Numbered from the stretch's first letter, positions 42,777-50,881 are shown. The stretch is 64,000 nt of DNA from VAXT01 sp963698015 (GCA_963698015.1 OY969109.1:1798001-1862000), one strand, 5' to 3'. Translations and numbers: made by a program. Notes: generated by a model not told the origin, from the sequence alone.

Positions 42777-43909
42777 TGCGACATCGTACCCGGCGGATTC
42801 CCGACCTTGAGCAACCCGACCTGTCCCAGGTCGACGTGCGCGAAGGCATGGGAAACGAATGGATAGAGGCCCGGCTGGTCGATCTTCACGTCGAAGACGC
42901 CTCCGCCGCCGGCGGGCACCTGCACCGTCTGCACGCCGTGCTGCGGGGTGCCGCTGATGTTCGCGTTCGGCCACGCCCTGTTGAAGATCGTTCCCACGAC
43001 GTGGAAGTCGGTGTCGAGCGTCGGCCCGGCCGCGACCACCCAGAGCCGGACGGTGTCACCGGGGTCCGCCGTCAGCGGATGCGTGACGTACTGGTTCGCG
43101 TAGCCGTTGAACGTCGTCCAGTCGGGCTCCATCGCGTGCGCCTTGGCCATGTCGAACGACGCCGCCTGTTTGATCCCGTCGGTGGTCATGTACCACTCGC
43201 TGGCGACGAGGACGTAGTTCTTGTCGACCTTCGGGAGCGGCGTCGTCGGCGTGACGACGATCGCGCCGTACATCCCGTTCGCGATGTGCATCAGCACCGG
43301 CTTCGTGCCGCAGTGGTACATGAAGACACCCGGGTCGCCAGCCCGGAACTGGAACGAGAAGGACTTGCCCGGATCGACGTCGCGGAAGGCAATGTTCGGC
43401 GCGATGCGCGCGGCGTGGAAGTCGATTGAGTGCGGGATCGTCCCGCCGTTGGTCAGCGTCATCTTGACCAGCTGGCCTTGGCGGACGTGCAGGATCGGCC
43501 CCGGGGCGCCGTGGCCGCTGAACGACCAGGTGTTGTACTTGACGCCCGGTGCGATCTGGACGGTCATGTCCTTCAGGGTCAGGTGAATCTTCGCGACCGG
43601 GCCCGCGGGCGCAGGCGGGAGCGTCGCGTCATAGGCCTTGTGCGCCTCGGCCAGGGCCTGGGCGTTCGGCGGAACGACGCCGGCGAAGCTGTTGAGCGGG
43701 AGTGCCCCCGCGTGCTGCTGCGCAGCCGGCTGCGCAGCCGACGCCGCCGCGTTCGCGTCGTCTCGCGCGTTGTGCGCGTCGCTCCACATCATGAGGGCGA
43801 AGAACCCGAGGATCCCGACGGCGATTCCGAGCAGCAGAGCTGCCGCCTTGAAGAACGCGCCCGAGTCGGTCTCCGCGTGGTGGTCGCCGTACGTTGGGTG
43901 AGAAGCCAT
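42773..43909 (-). CDS. Membrane-anchored NirK-like copper protein
   Basis: A two-domain cupredoxin of 378 aa with an N-terminal membrane anchor (about residues 20-42). The type 1 and type 2 ligand pattern of copper nitrite reductase is visible: TIPHSIDFHAA (about 155), including the catalytic Asp; YHCGTKPVLMHIANGM (about 197-212); a His in DTDFHVVG corresponding to the second active-site residue; and a C-terminal FVSHAFAH. The Cys-to-His spacing is one residue shorter than in classical NirK. It probably reduces nitrite to NO, but a general multicopper oxidase is possible. A box-type element lies 79 bp upstream. Confidence 0.78.
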   Translation of the reverse strand: MASHPTYGDHHAETDSGAFFKAAALLLGIAVGILGFFALMMWSDAHNARDDANAAASAAQPAAQQHAGALPLNSFAGVVPPNAQALAEAHKAYDATLPPAPAGPVAKIHLTLKDMTVQIAPGVKYNTWSFSGHGAPGPILHVRQGQLVKMTLTNGGTIPHSIDFHAARIAPNIAFRDVDPGKSFSFQFRAGDPGVFMYHCGTKPVLMHIANGMYGAIVVTPTTPLPKVDKNYVLVASEWYMTTDGIKQAASFDMAKAHAMEPDWTTFNGYANQYVTHPLTADPGDTVRLWVVAAGPTLDTDFHVVGTIFNRAWPNANISGTPQHGVQTVQVPAGGGGVFDVKIDQPGLYPFVSHAFAHVDLGQVGLLKVGNPPGTMSH

Positions 43910-43987
43910 TGTTGTCTCCTGAATCGAGGTCTTGCGCCGAGGCTAGTTCGGCGGCGTTGTGCAAGCGTCCTGACCAATCCGCAGACC

Positions 43988-44003
43988 GTCGCGGAGAACT
44001 ACG
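43988..44003 (-). promoter_or_regulatory. Upstream element box 4 (CGTAGTTCTCCGCGAC)
   Basis: Minus-strand CGTAGTTCTCCGCGAC, 79 bp upstream of the NirK-like gene start. It is less conserved at the CAGG end than boxes 3, 5 and 6. It also lies 24 bp before the plus-strand small ORF at 44027. Confidence 0.5.
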
Positions 44004-44026
44004 GAGCCGGATCGGTGAAGGTACGG

Positions 44027-44164
44027 ATGCCTCAGCCGCGGCGTTCGGCGACGATTGGATTGCGGAGAGAACAGTCCGCAAGTAGAAAGAAGCTCCAGAG
44101 AGAAGGCGGAGTAGGAAGAACCCCCCGAAAGCCCTCTCGAAAGAGCAGACGAAAGCGAGACTGA
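44027..44164 (+). CDS. Very basic 45-residue protein or small RNA
   Basis: Starts at ATG 44027 with GTGAAGG five bases upstream. The product has 18 Arg/Lys in 45 residues and no hydrophobic core (ends PSRKSRRKRD). The codon mix, rich in AGA and GAA, is unlike the neighbours, and the base composition is purine-rich. It sits in the 323-bp gap between divergent genes and is followed by a strong terminator in the same direction. Both point to a real short transcript. Whether it is translated or is a small RNA cannot be decided from sequence. Confidence 0.4.
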   Translation: MPQPRRSATIGLRREQSASRKKLQREGGVGRTPRKPSRKSRRKRD

Positions 44165-44180
44165 CTCCACGAAGGTCACA

Positions 44181-44208
44181 AAGGGCCCGCGAAGAGCGGG
44201 CCCTTTTT
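44181..44208 (+). terminator. Intrinsic terminator, partly bidirectional
   Basis: A perfect 10-bp stem AAGGGCCCGC / GCGGGCCCTT with loop GAAGA and TTTTT on the plus strand (44204-44208). The minus direction has only TTT, but it also lies 24 bp after the DsrE gene stop. The better plus-strand T-run implies a plus-strand transcript across 44000-44180. Confidence 0.88.
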
Positions 44209-44232
44209 ATGTCGCTGTGAGCTGGTGGAGCG

Positions 44233-44757
44233 CTAGGTGAAGACGATCTGGCCGCCGGCGGCCTTCTCGTAGAACTCGCCGACGCTGATGATGCTCTCCA
44301 CCTGCGGGATGAAGTCGTCCATCGTCAGCCCGAACATGTCGACCGTCGCCTTGCAGGCGTAGAGGCGCACCCCGGAGTCGGAGACGAGCTCCATGAACTC
44401 GGGGATCGGCGGGATGTCGATCTTCTCCATCTGCCGCCTCATCATCTTCGTGGCGAGCGCGGAGAAGCCGGGGATCGCGCCGAGCAGGGTCGGCATGTGC
44501 AGGCCGGGGTTGCCGACCGTCGCCACCTTGATCTTCTCGAAGCGGTCCTTGCGGATCGCGTCGAGCCCGAAGAACGTGAAGAACAGGTCGGCCTCGATGC
44601 CTTCCATGCGGGCGCCGTTGGCCATGATCAGACCGGGATAGACGCCTTCGAGGGAGCCCTTGGAGACCACGATCGAGACCTTCTCGATCGTCTCGCGCCT
44701 GGAAGTGGGAGCCTGGAGCTCGAGCTCGAGGTGGTCGGGTGTGTACATCATCGTCAT
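44233..44757 (-). CDS. DsrE/DsrF-like sulfur-relay family protein
   Basis: A protein of 174 aa, ATG at 44757 with GAGGAGG in front. It has the DsrE-like fold: KVSIVVSKGSLEGVYPGLIMANGA, then FFTFFGLDAI, a Met-rich linker, and the conserved Cys in RLYACKATVDMFGL (about residue 140). Members carry persulfide sulfur on this Cys. Third gene of the SQR - TusE/DsrC - DsrE unit, it likely accepts sulfane sulfur from sulfide oxidation. Confidence 0.85.
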   Translation of the reverse strand: MTMMYTPDHLELELQAPTSRRETIEKVSIVVSKGSLEGVYPGLIMANGARMEGIEADLFFTFFGLDAIRKDRFEKIKVATVGNPGLHMPTLLGAIPGFSALATKMMRRQMEKIDIPPIPEFMELVSDSGVRLYACKATVDMFGLTMDDFIPQVESIISVGEFYEKAAGGQIVFT

Positions 44758-44767
44758 CTCGTCCTCC

Positions 44768-45085
44768 TCAGATGCAGCCGGTGGGCTTGGGGATGCCGCC
44801 GATCCTGGCCGCGAGCTTCGCCGGGCCCTTGGGGAAGAGCGCGTAGAGCTCCTTGACCGGAACGCCGGACTCCTTGCCCAGCGCGCGGATCGAGGGCGCA
44901 TTGCCCGTCGACAGGTACCGCTCGCGCATGAACCGGACGACCAGCCAGTGCCGATCGGTGAGCTCGGGAACTCCGTACTGGCGGGCGATCGCCTCGGCGA
45001 TCGTCTCGTTCCACTGGCCGGGGTCGGTCATGAAGCCCTCGGCGTCGACGTCGACCGGGGCATCTGCGATCAGGGTCATGGTCAT
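44768..45085 (-). CDS. TusE/DsrC/DsvC-family sulfur relay protein
   Basis: A protein of 105 aa with a well-placed GAGGAGG. The family pattern is clear: DAEGFMTDPGQWNETIAEAIA, LTDRHWLVVRFMRERYLSTGNAPSIR and the C-terminal KPTGCI with the penultimate reactive Cys. The second Cys of true DsrC, about eleven residues earlier, is absent and this is the only Cys in the protein. It is therefore a TusE-like sulfur carrier and not the trisulfide partner of dissimilatory sulfite reductase. Neighbours encode SQR and DsrE. Confidence 0.9.
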   Translation of the reverse strand: MTMTLIADAPVDVDAEGFMTDPGQWNETIAEAIARQYGVPELTDRHWLVVRFMRERYLSTGNAPSIRALGKESGVPVKELYALFPKGPAKLAARIGGIPKPTGCI

Positions 45086-45095
45086 CTCGTCCTCC

Positions 45096-46349
45096 TCAGC
45101 TCGTGATCGACAGAACGCGTTTCTTGCCGGCGGCGGGCATCGTCGGCCCGATTGCGGGCAGGTCGCGGCCGGGGAGCAGCACGTGCCAGTAGAGCCACTG
45201 GAACATCAGCTTCCCGAGGTGATTGACGCGCGATTCGCGCAGGAGTGGGAGCCCGAGCGCAGTCGGGAAATGGCCCGGCAGCGGCTCCGTCTCGTAGTTG
45301 AAGTCGATCAGAAGGGCCTTGTGGAAGCCGGTCTCGATGAAGCAGCTCGCGTGGCCGTCGTAGCCCGGCACGAGCTCCTCGCCTGCGAGGAAGTGGGCGA
45401 CGTTCTCGGTCAGCACCTCGGCCTCGAAATGCGTGACGGAGCCGGCCTTCGACGTCGGCAGATCGGCGGCATCCCCGAGCGCGAACACGTTCGGGCGCGC
45501 CTTCGACTGCAGCGTGCCCTTGTCGGTCGGGACGAACCCGAGCGCATCGCCCAGGCCGGGTGAGCGCTCGACGAAGGCCGCTCCGCCGTGCAGCGGCACC
45601 GTCACGAGCAGGTCGAAGTCGAGCTCGCGCCCGTCGTAGGAGATCAGCTTGCCGCGCTCCGAGTCGACCTCGCCCGCGTTGAACTCGGTGACGAGCTCGA
45701 TCGCCTTCTCGTCGAGCAGGCCGGCCAGATGCTCCGAGGCGATCGGCTTCGTGAACGCGGCGTCGAGCGGGGTGGAGTAGACGAGGTCAACCCGGTCCCT
45801 GATCCCGCGCTCACGGAAGTACCACTCGGCGAGGAAGGCGAACTCCAGCGGCGCGACGGGGCACTTGATCGGCATGTCGACGAGGTTGACGACTACCCGT
45901 CCGCCGTCGAAGCGCTCGAGCGCCGTCGCCAGCGCGGCCGCTCCCTCGGGGTTGTAGAAAGTAAAGGCGCGCTCGTTCCAGCCGGGGCCGGTGAGCCCCT
46001 CCGTCTCCTCCGGCTGCAGACGCGATCCCGTGGCGACGACGAGCACGTCGTAGGGGACGGTGGTGCCGTCGTCGAGCAGGAGCTCGTCCCGCTCGATCCA
46101 GACCGCGTCGATCTCTCGCTCGTGGAAGACGATGCCGTCGCGCAGTTGCCGCTCGCGCGGCCGGACGATCTCCTCGAGCGAGGTGAGGCCGAAGGGGACG
46201 AAGAGCAGCCCCGGCTGGTAGACGTGGCGGTCGTCACGGTCGACGACGTGGATCTCGGCTTCGTCGGGGTCCAACCGCCTGCGTAGGCGGTTGGCGACCA
46301 TCGTGCCGCCCGTTCCGCAGCCGAGGATGACGATCCGCTTGCGCGCCAT
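45096..46349 (-). CDS. sqr: Sulfide:quinone oxidoreductase-type flavoprotein
   Basis: A protein of 417 aa with an FAD Rossmann motif at the N-terminus (IVILGCGTGGTMVANRL), ATGSRL and the second FAD motif NVFALGDAADL. Redox Cys residues lie in MPIKCPVAPLEFAF (about 160) and HASCFIETGF (about 335), as in SQR, where they carry the polysulfide. A C-terminal amphipathic, aromatic-rich region (GKLMFQWLYWHVLLPG) would dock to the membrane. The TusE- and DsrE-like genes downstream support sulfide oxidation into a sulfur relay over an NADH dehydrogenase role. An element box lies 55 bp upstream. Confidence 0.87.
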   Translation of the reverse strand: MARKRIVILGCGTGGTMVANRLRRRLDPDEAEIHVVDRDDRHVYQPGLLFVPFGLTSLEEIVRPRERQLRDGIVFHEREIDAVWIERDELLLDDGTTVPYDVLVVATGSRLQPEETEGLTGPGWNERAFTFYNPEGAAALATALERFDGGRVVVNLVDMPIKCPVAPLEFAFLAEWYFRERGIRDRVDLVYSTPLDAAFTKPIASEHLAGLLDEKAIELVTEFNAGEVDSERGKLISYDGRELDFDLLVTVPLHGGAAFVERSPGLGDALGFVPTDKGTLQSKARPNVFALGDAADLPTSKAGSVTHFEAEVLTENVAHFLAGEELVPGYDGHASCFIETGFHKALLIDFNYETEPLPGHFPTALGLPLLRESRVNHLGKLMFQWLYWHVLLPGRDLPAIGPTMPAAGKKRVLSITS

Positions 46350-46403
46350 ACGCAGAGCTTGCCGCCGCGACCGCCGCCGGCCATCCGCGGTTCCGCGGAG
46401 CTT

Positions 46404-46419
46404 CCTGCGGGGAACTACG
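46404..46419 (-). promoter_or_regulatory. Upstream element box 5 (CGTAGTTCCCCGCAGG)
   Basis: Minus-strand CGTAGTTCCCCGCAGG, 55 bp upstream of the SQR start, in the 78-bp gap after the M50 protease gene. One of the best matches to the shared element. Confidence 0.6.
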
Positions 46420-46427
46420 CGCGGGAA

Positions 46428-47555
46428 CTAACCTCGCGTGAGAGCACTGCGAGGGCGCGCGAGCTCGAGTGCGCGGGCGAGGTCGGTGATCGAGAGGAGC
46501 CCCACGAGAGCCCCGTCCTCGAGCACGAGCCCGCGGTGCACCTCGGAGTCTCCGAGCGCCGCCAGAGCATCGACGAGCTCGTCTCCGGGGTGGAGCTCGG
46601 GGACGCGCTCGAGCGGCAGCATCGAGCCCGACACGAAGCGTGAATCCCATTCTGCGCGCGGGACTTCGGCGACCGCTCGGAACGGCAGCAGTCCGACGGC
46701 ACGTCCCCGGTCGACGACCGGGTACGTCGTGTAGCGGTGACTCCAGACGACGTCGTCCATGAACCGGCCCAGGGATAGGTCCGGCGGCACCGTGACCGGG
46801 TTTGGGACCATGAGGTCACGCACCCGCAGTCCGCCGAGGGCTTGCCGCACGGCGAGATACCGCACCTCGGCACCGGCGGCCTGCAGCAGGAACCAGCCAA
46901 GGAATGCGAGCCAGACGCCCGCGAACGAGCTGAGGAAGATGACCTCGGCGAGGCCGAGCCCGATGAAGAGGAAAGCGAATCCGCGTGCAACCGCGGCCGC
47001 GTTGTTCGTGGCCTGGACGAAATCGCCCTTCACCTGCCAGAGGAGGGACCGGAGGACGCGGCCCCCGTCGAGCGGAAGTGCGGGCAGCAGATTGAAGACG
47101 AGCAGAACGAGGTTGACGTAGCCGACGTAGCTGACGACGGCGTCGACCGCGTCCGGCAGGCTCGCGGAGAGGGCGACGAGGACGAAGGCGACGCCGATCG
47201 CGAGCGACACCAACGGCCCCGCGATCGCGATCCGGAACTCCGCCCCCGCGCTCGGAAACATGCCCCTGAACTTGGCCACGCCGCCGAACAGCCAGAGCGT
47301 GATCCCTTCGATCTCGACGCCCTCGCGACGGGCGACGAGCGCGTGCCCGAGCTCGTGCAGCAGGAGCGAACCGAAGAAGAGGAGGGCGGCGACGACCGCC
47401 ATGGCGAGGTAGGCGCCGTCGCTGCGTCCGGGGATCGTGTCCGGGAAGACGTTCGCGGCGAGCGTCCAGACGATGAGCGCGAAGACGACGAGCCAGCTCC
47501 AGTTGACGCCGATCTCGATACCCGCGACGCGGCCGAGCCGGAGACTAGAGCCCAT
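46428..47555 (-). CDS. Site-2-type M50 metalloprotease with CBS domains
   Basis: An intramembrane protease of 375 aa. The zinc motif HELGH lies in the first helical region (about residue 67), and the third ligand motif is LLPALPLDGGRVLRS (about 160). About six membrane helices occupy residues 15-235. A pair of CBS domains (about 240-365: RDLMVPNPVTV, TYPVVDRGRAVGLLP, HRGLVLEDGALVGLLSITD) would bind an adenine nucleotide and regulate cleavage. Domain layout matches mycobacterial Rip3, whose gene belongs to the dormancy regulon. Located between AsnA and SQR, all on the minus strand. Confidence 0.88.
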   Translation of the reverse strand: MGSSLRLGRVAGIEIGVNWSWLVVFALIVWTLAANVFPDTIPGRSDGAYLAMAVVAALLFFGSLLLHELGHALVARREGVEIEGITLWLFGGVAKFRGMFPSAGAEFRIAIAGPLVSLAIGVAFVLVALSASLPDAVDAVVSYVGYVNLVLLVFNLLPALPLDGGRVLRSLLWQVKGDFVQATNNAAAVARGFAFLFIGLGLAEVIFLSSFAGVWLAFLGWFLLQAAGAEVRYLAVRQALGGLRVRDLMVPNPVTVPPDLSLGRFMDDVVWSHRYTTYPVVDRGRAVGLLPFRAVAEVPRAEWDSRFVSGSMLPLERVPELHPGDELVDALAALGDSEVHRGLVLEDGALVGLLSITDLARALELARPRSALTRG

Positions 47556-47581
47556 CGTCGACCGCGCGGCTGGCGGCCCCG

Positions 47582-48715
47582 CTACTCGAGGACGTTGATG
47601 TTGCGCGTGGCACACATCTCCTTCAGGACCTGTGGCCAGACCGTGACGCTCACCTCTCCGAGATGCGCCTTTCGAAGCAGGAGCATCATCGTCCGGGACT
47701 GGCCGATTCCTCCGCCGATCGAGAGCGGGATCTCGTCCGCCATGATCGCCCGGTGATACGGAAGCTCGAGGAAGTCGAGCTGGCCGGAAAGCTCCAGCTG
47801 CCGCCGCAGACCCTCCTTCGTCACGCGAATCCCCATCGACGTCAGCTCGTGCCGGCGACGTGTGACCGGGTTCCAGACGAGGATGTCGCCGTTCAGCCCA
47901 TGCATCGGGCGTCCGTCGGCCGAGACGGTCTCGGTCGACCAGTCGTCGTAGTCGGCGGCCCGCAGCTCGTGCGGATATCCGTCGGCGAGCGGCCAGCCGA
48001 TCCCGTAGATGAAGAGTGCGGGCACCTCCTGGAGGATTGCCGTCTCGCGCTGCTTCCGCGGCAAGTCCGGATAGGCGTCGAGGATCTCCTCCGCGTGCAT
48101 GAAGGTCAGCTCGTCGGGCAACGGCGGATACGCCTCGATGAGCACGGGATGCAGCTCATGCAGGTGCGCCTCCGCCTCCTTCAGCACCTTCCAGATCGTG
48201 CGGACGACCTCGGTCAGCAACTCGAGCGTCCGCTCTTCGGGCGTCACCACGCGCTCCCAGTCCCACTGGTCGACGTAGGCGCTGTGGTCGTGGTCGAGGA
48301 AGTAGTCCTTGCGGACCGCGCGCATGTCCGTCAACAGGCCCTCACCGGGGCCGAGCCCGAACTCGCGCAGGGCCATCCGCTTCCACTTCGTCGCCGCCTG
48401 GACGACCTCCGCGTCGATGGGGTTTCGCCCGTTGTCGTTCGCGATGTGAAACTGGATCGGGGTTCGCGATCCGTCACGGTCGAGGTAGTCGTTCACGCCG
48501 CTCGCCGAGTCGACGATCAGCGGGACCTGCACCATTGTCAGGTTGAGCTCCTCGCAGAGCCGGTCCTCGATCAGGCGCTTCGCTCCGTAGAGGGCGCGCA
48601 TGGTCTCGAGGGGGTCGATCAGCGACCGGTAGTCGTGCGGGAGGACGCCCTCGAGCTCGTTGTAGCTGCCGATCCCGGGACCGGCGAGGTCCGCTTCCTT
48701 TGCAGTCGTAGACAT
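47582..48715 (-). CDS. asnA: Aspartate-ammonia ligase
   Basis: A class II synthetase-like enzyme that makes asparagine from aspartate, ammonia and ATP. At 377 aa it is longer than the usual 330. The extra residues are a 30-residue N-terminus (MSTTAKEADLAGPG...) and internal loops. Motifs: LCEELNLTMVQVPLIVDSASGVNDYLDRDG, KWKRMALREFGLGPGEGLLTDMRAVRKDY, and the C-terminal GGGIGQSRTMMLLL ATP motif. The start at 48715 follows GGAGGGACTC. AsnA is uncommon in actinobacteria, which mostly use AsnB. Confidence 0.92.
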   Translation of the reverse strand: MSTTAKEADLAGPGIGSYNELEGVLPHDYRSLIDPLETMRALYGAKRLIEDRLCEELNLTMVQVPLIVDSASGVNDYLDRDGSRTPIQFHIANDNGRNPIDAEVVQAATKWKRMALREFGLGPGEGLLTDMRAVRKDYFLDHDHSAYVDQWDWERVVTPEERTLELLTEVVRTIWKVLKEAEAHLHELHPVLIEAYPPLPDELTFMHAEEILDAYPDLPRKQRETAILQEVPALFIYGIGWPLADGYPHELRAADYDDWSTETVSADGRPMHGLNGDILVWNPVTRRRHELTSMGIRVTKEGLRRQLELSGQLDFLELPYHRAIMADEIPLSIGGGIGQSRTMMLLLRKAHLGEVSVTVWPQVLKEMCATRNINVLE

Positions 48716-48807
48716 GAGTCCCTCCAAGTCCGGTTGTCGGACCCAGCTTCCGACGCGGGCGGCGCGCACGCATCGGGGATGGCGCGCAAGCGCGATGCGG
48801 CTTTTTC

Positions 48808-49200
48808 CTAGTGGTGCTCGGCGGCGACCGCGTCCGCCTTCGTGCGATGGACTGTGCCGTCCGGGTGCTCGGGCGGCGAGTAGAGCGAGTAGACCTTCAG
48901 CGGCTCGGGTCCGGTATTGACGACGTTGTGCCAAACTCCCGCCGGGACGATGATGGCCCAGTCGGCCTCCGCATCGTGTGTTTCGTCGACCGTGTCCTCC
49001 GTTCGGGAGAGCTCCACCCGAGCCGTTCCCTGCTCGATGCGTAGGAACTGGTCGTGCTCCGCGTGCACCTCACGCCCGATGTCGTCTCCCGGCTCGATGC
49101 TCATCACGGTCAGCTGCGTGTGCTCGCCGGTGAAGACCACGGTCCGAAAGGTCTCGTTGCCGATGGTCGCCCGTTCGATGTCGCCGATCCAACCCAGCAT
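48808..49200 (-). CDS. Small cupin-domain protein
   Basis: A protein of 130 aa. The ATG at 49200 is preferred because AGAGGAGG sits 8 bases upstream and the product then matches the family start (GDIERATIGNETFRTVVFTG). The ATG at 49233 has no ribosome site. One cupin barrel: TVMSIEPGDDIGREVHAEHDQFLRIEQG and VPAGVWHNVVNTG, with the metal His/Glu set. The function is unknown. Related proteins are stand-alone and stress-linked. It diverges from the hydrogenase operon across 93 bp. Confidence 0.82.
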   Translation of the reverse strand: MLGWIGDIERATIGNETFRTVVFTGEHTQLTVMSIEPGDDIGREVHAEHDQFLRIEQGTARVELSRTEDTVDETHDAEADWAIIVPAGVWHNVVNTGPEPLKVYSLYSPPEHPDGTVHRTKADAVAAEHH

Positions 49201-49217
49201 CTCGGCTGCCTCCTCTC

Positions 49218-49252
49218 TGCGGAAAATCCGCATGAACGGTGGGCGTCTGCCC
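49218..49252. promoter_or_regulatory. Two dyads in the cupin/hydrogenase divergent region
   Basis: TGCGGA-AAA-TCCGCA (49218-49232) is a perfect 6-bp inverted repeat, and GGGC-GTCT-GCCC (49241-49252) a second one. They lie between the divergent cupin and hydB starts and are reasonable candidates for regulator binding. No known box is matched exactly. Confidence 0.4.
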
Positions 49253-49293
49253 CGAGGTCGCGATACCGCTCCTCCGAGACGATTCTGGCAGCA

Positions 49294-50427
49294 GTGAGCG
49301 TCCGGCGGACAACCGACCTCGTGATCGCGCTCGCAGGGCTGAGCGCGCTGGTCGAGGCGCTCCAGGCTCGGGGCTTCCGGGTCGTCGGCCCGAAGCTCCG
49401 CGACGGGGCGATCCTTTACGACGAGCTGGGCTCCGCCGACGAGCTTCCCGCCGGTTGGACGGAGATTCACGATCCCGGCTTCTACCGTGTCGAGCGCCGC
49501 GACGACGAGGCGCGCTTCGGCTTCACCGTCGGGCCGCATTCGTGGAAGCAGTTCCTGCTGCCCTCGCGCGTGCGGCTGTGGCGCGCGCGGCTGAACGGCG
49601 AGGTCGCCGAGCTCGAGGAAGAGCCGCCGCCGGAGAAGCCGTTCGCGTTCCTCGGCGTCCGCAGCTGCGATCTAGCCGCGATCGGAATCCAGGATCGCGT
49701 GCTCACGGGCGGTCGCTACGTCGACAGCGACTACGCGGCTCGCCGTGAGGGCGCGTTCATCGTCGTCGTCGACTGCGCGGAGCCCGGGCGGCTTTGCTTC
49801 TGCGACTCCATGGGCACCGGCCCGTCCGCGGAGAGCGGCTTCGACCTCGCGCTCACGGAGCTCATGGACGGCGAGCATCGCTTCCTCGTCCGGGTCGGAA
49901 GCGAGCGCGGCGCCGAGGTCATGCGAGAGGTTCCGCACGGCGGCGCCGATCCGACGGATCAGGACTCCGCGACGGCGCTGGTCGAGAACGCGCGCGCAAG
50001 CATGGGCCGCACGCTGGACACCGAAGGCTTGAAGGAGGACATCCTCCAGAACCTCGAGCACCCACGCTGGGACGAGGTCGCCGACCGCTGCCTCTCCTGC
50101 GGGAACTGCACGCTCGTCTGCCCGACCTGCTTCTGCGTCGGAGTCGAGGACACCGCCGATCTCACCGGAGAGACGATCGAGCGATCGCGGGTCTGGAACA
50201 GCTGCTTCTCGCTCGACCACTCGTACGTCGCAGGCGGGAGCGTCCGGCAGAGCGGGCGCTCGCGGTACCGGCAGTGGATGACGCACAAGCTTGCGACCTG
50301 GCACGACCAGTTCGGTACGAGCGGCTGCGTCGGCTGCGGGCGCTGCATCGCGTGGTGCCCGGTCGGCATCGACATCACCGAGGAGGCCGCGGCGATCAGG
50401 GAGGAGGCGGGCGATGCGAACGCTTGA
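49294..50427 (+). CDS. hydB: Group 3b hydrogenase (sulfhydrogenase) beta subunit, 4Fe-4S protein
   Basis: About 377 aa from the GTG at 49294. The C-terminal third has two ferredoxin-like cluster motifs, CLSCGNCTLVCPTC (about residue 268) and CVGCGRCIAWCPVG (about 347). The N-terminal part (FAFLGVRSCDLAAIGIQDRVL) matches the HydB/AsrA-like domain. It passes electrons between the hydrogenase module and the FAD subunit HydG. First gene of a hydB-cNMP-hydG-hydD-hydA operon with overlapping genes. Confidence 0.9.
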   Translation: MSVRRTTDLVIALAGLSALVEALQARGFRVVGPKLRDGAILYDELGSADELPAGWTEIHDPGFYRVERRDDEARFGFTVGPHSWKQFLLPSRVRLWRARLNGEVAELEEEPPPEKPFAFLGVRSCDLAAIGIQDRVLTGGRYVDSDYAARREGAFIVVVDCAEPGRLCFCDSMGTGPSAESGFDLALTELMDGEHRFLVRVGSERGAEVMREVPHGGADPTDQDSATALVENARASMGRTLDTEGLKEDILQNLEHPRWDEVADRCLSCGNCTLVCPTCFCVGVEDTADLTGETIERSRVWNSCFSLDHSYVAGGSVRQSGRSRYRQWMTHKLATWHDQFGTSGCVGCGRCIAWCPVGIDITEEAAAIREEAGDANA

Positions 50428-50881
50428 CCGAGTCGTTCTGGAGTCACGGGTCTTCGCGGGGCTCGACGAGGCCTTCGCCGAGCAGCTAGCCGGCTGCTCG
50501 CAGACGGTCGGCTTCGAGGCGGGGGAGACCCTCTTCCGCGAAGGGGAGCCGGCAGACGTGTTCTACGTGCTGAGGCGGGGACGTGTCGCGCTCGAGCTCT
50601 ACGTCCCGGGCCGCGGCGAGCTGACGATCGAGACGATCGAGCCCGGCTCGGTCGTCGGCTGGTCGTGGCTGTTCCCTCCCCACGTGTGGCACTTCGACGC
50701 GAGAGCTGTCGCGCCGGTGCGCGCGGTCGTCGTCGACGGAGCCTGCATCAGGGGCAAGTGCGAGGACGACCCTGCGTTCGGCTACGAGCTGATGCAGCGC
50801 TTCTCCGCCGTGCTCCTCGAGCGCCTGAACGCGACGCGCTTGCGGCTCGCCGATCTCTACGGAGGCGGCCATGGCCGTTGA
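50414..50881 (+). CDS. Cyclic-nucleotide-binding-domain protein in hydrogenase operon
   Basis: A protein of 155 aa that overlaps hydB by 14 bp and hydG by 11 bp. It is a single CRP-like cNMP-binding barrel (residues about 10-125: AGLDEAFAEQL, FRGEG-like FREGEPADVFYVLRRGRVALEL, IEPGSVVGWSWLFPP) with a long C helix. There is no DNA-binding helix-turn-helix. Similar proteins accompany group 3b hydrogenases in mycobacteria. A regulatory or assembly subunit responding to a nucleotide is plausible. The exact ligand is unknown. Confidence 0.85.
   Translation: MRTLDRVVLESRVFAGLDEAFAEQLAGCSQTVGFEAGETLFREGEPADVFYVLRRGRVALELYVPGRGELTIETIEPGSVVGWSWLFPPHVWHFDARAVAPVRAVVVDGACIRGKCEDDPAFGYELMQRFSAVLLERLNATRLRLADLYGGGHGR

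Noticed and set aside
45096..46349. Annotation of the flavoprotein as type II NADH dehydrogenase
   Set aside because: The paired redox Cys segments and adjacent TusE/DsrE genes fit sulfide:quinone oxidoreductase better.
48716..48807. Terminator-like hairpin with a T-run (about 48772-48805) between the asnA and cupin genes
   Set aside because: The T-run is on the plus strand, where no gene reads through, and the stem is interrupted. I could not assign it to a transcript.
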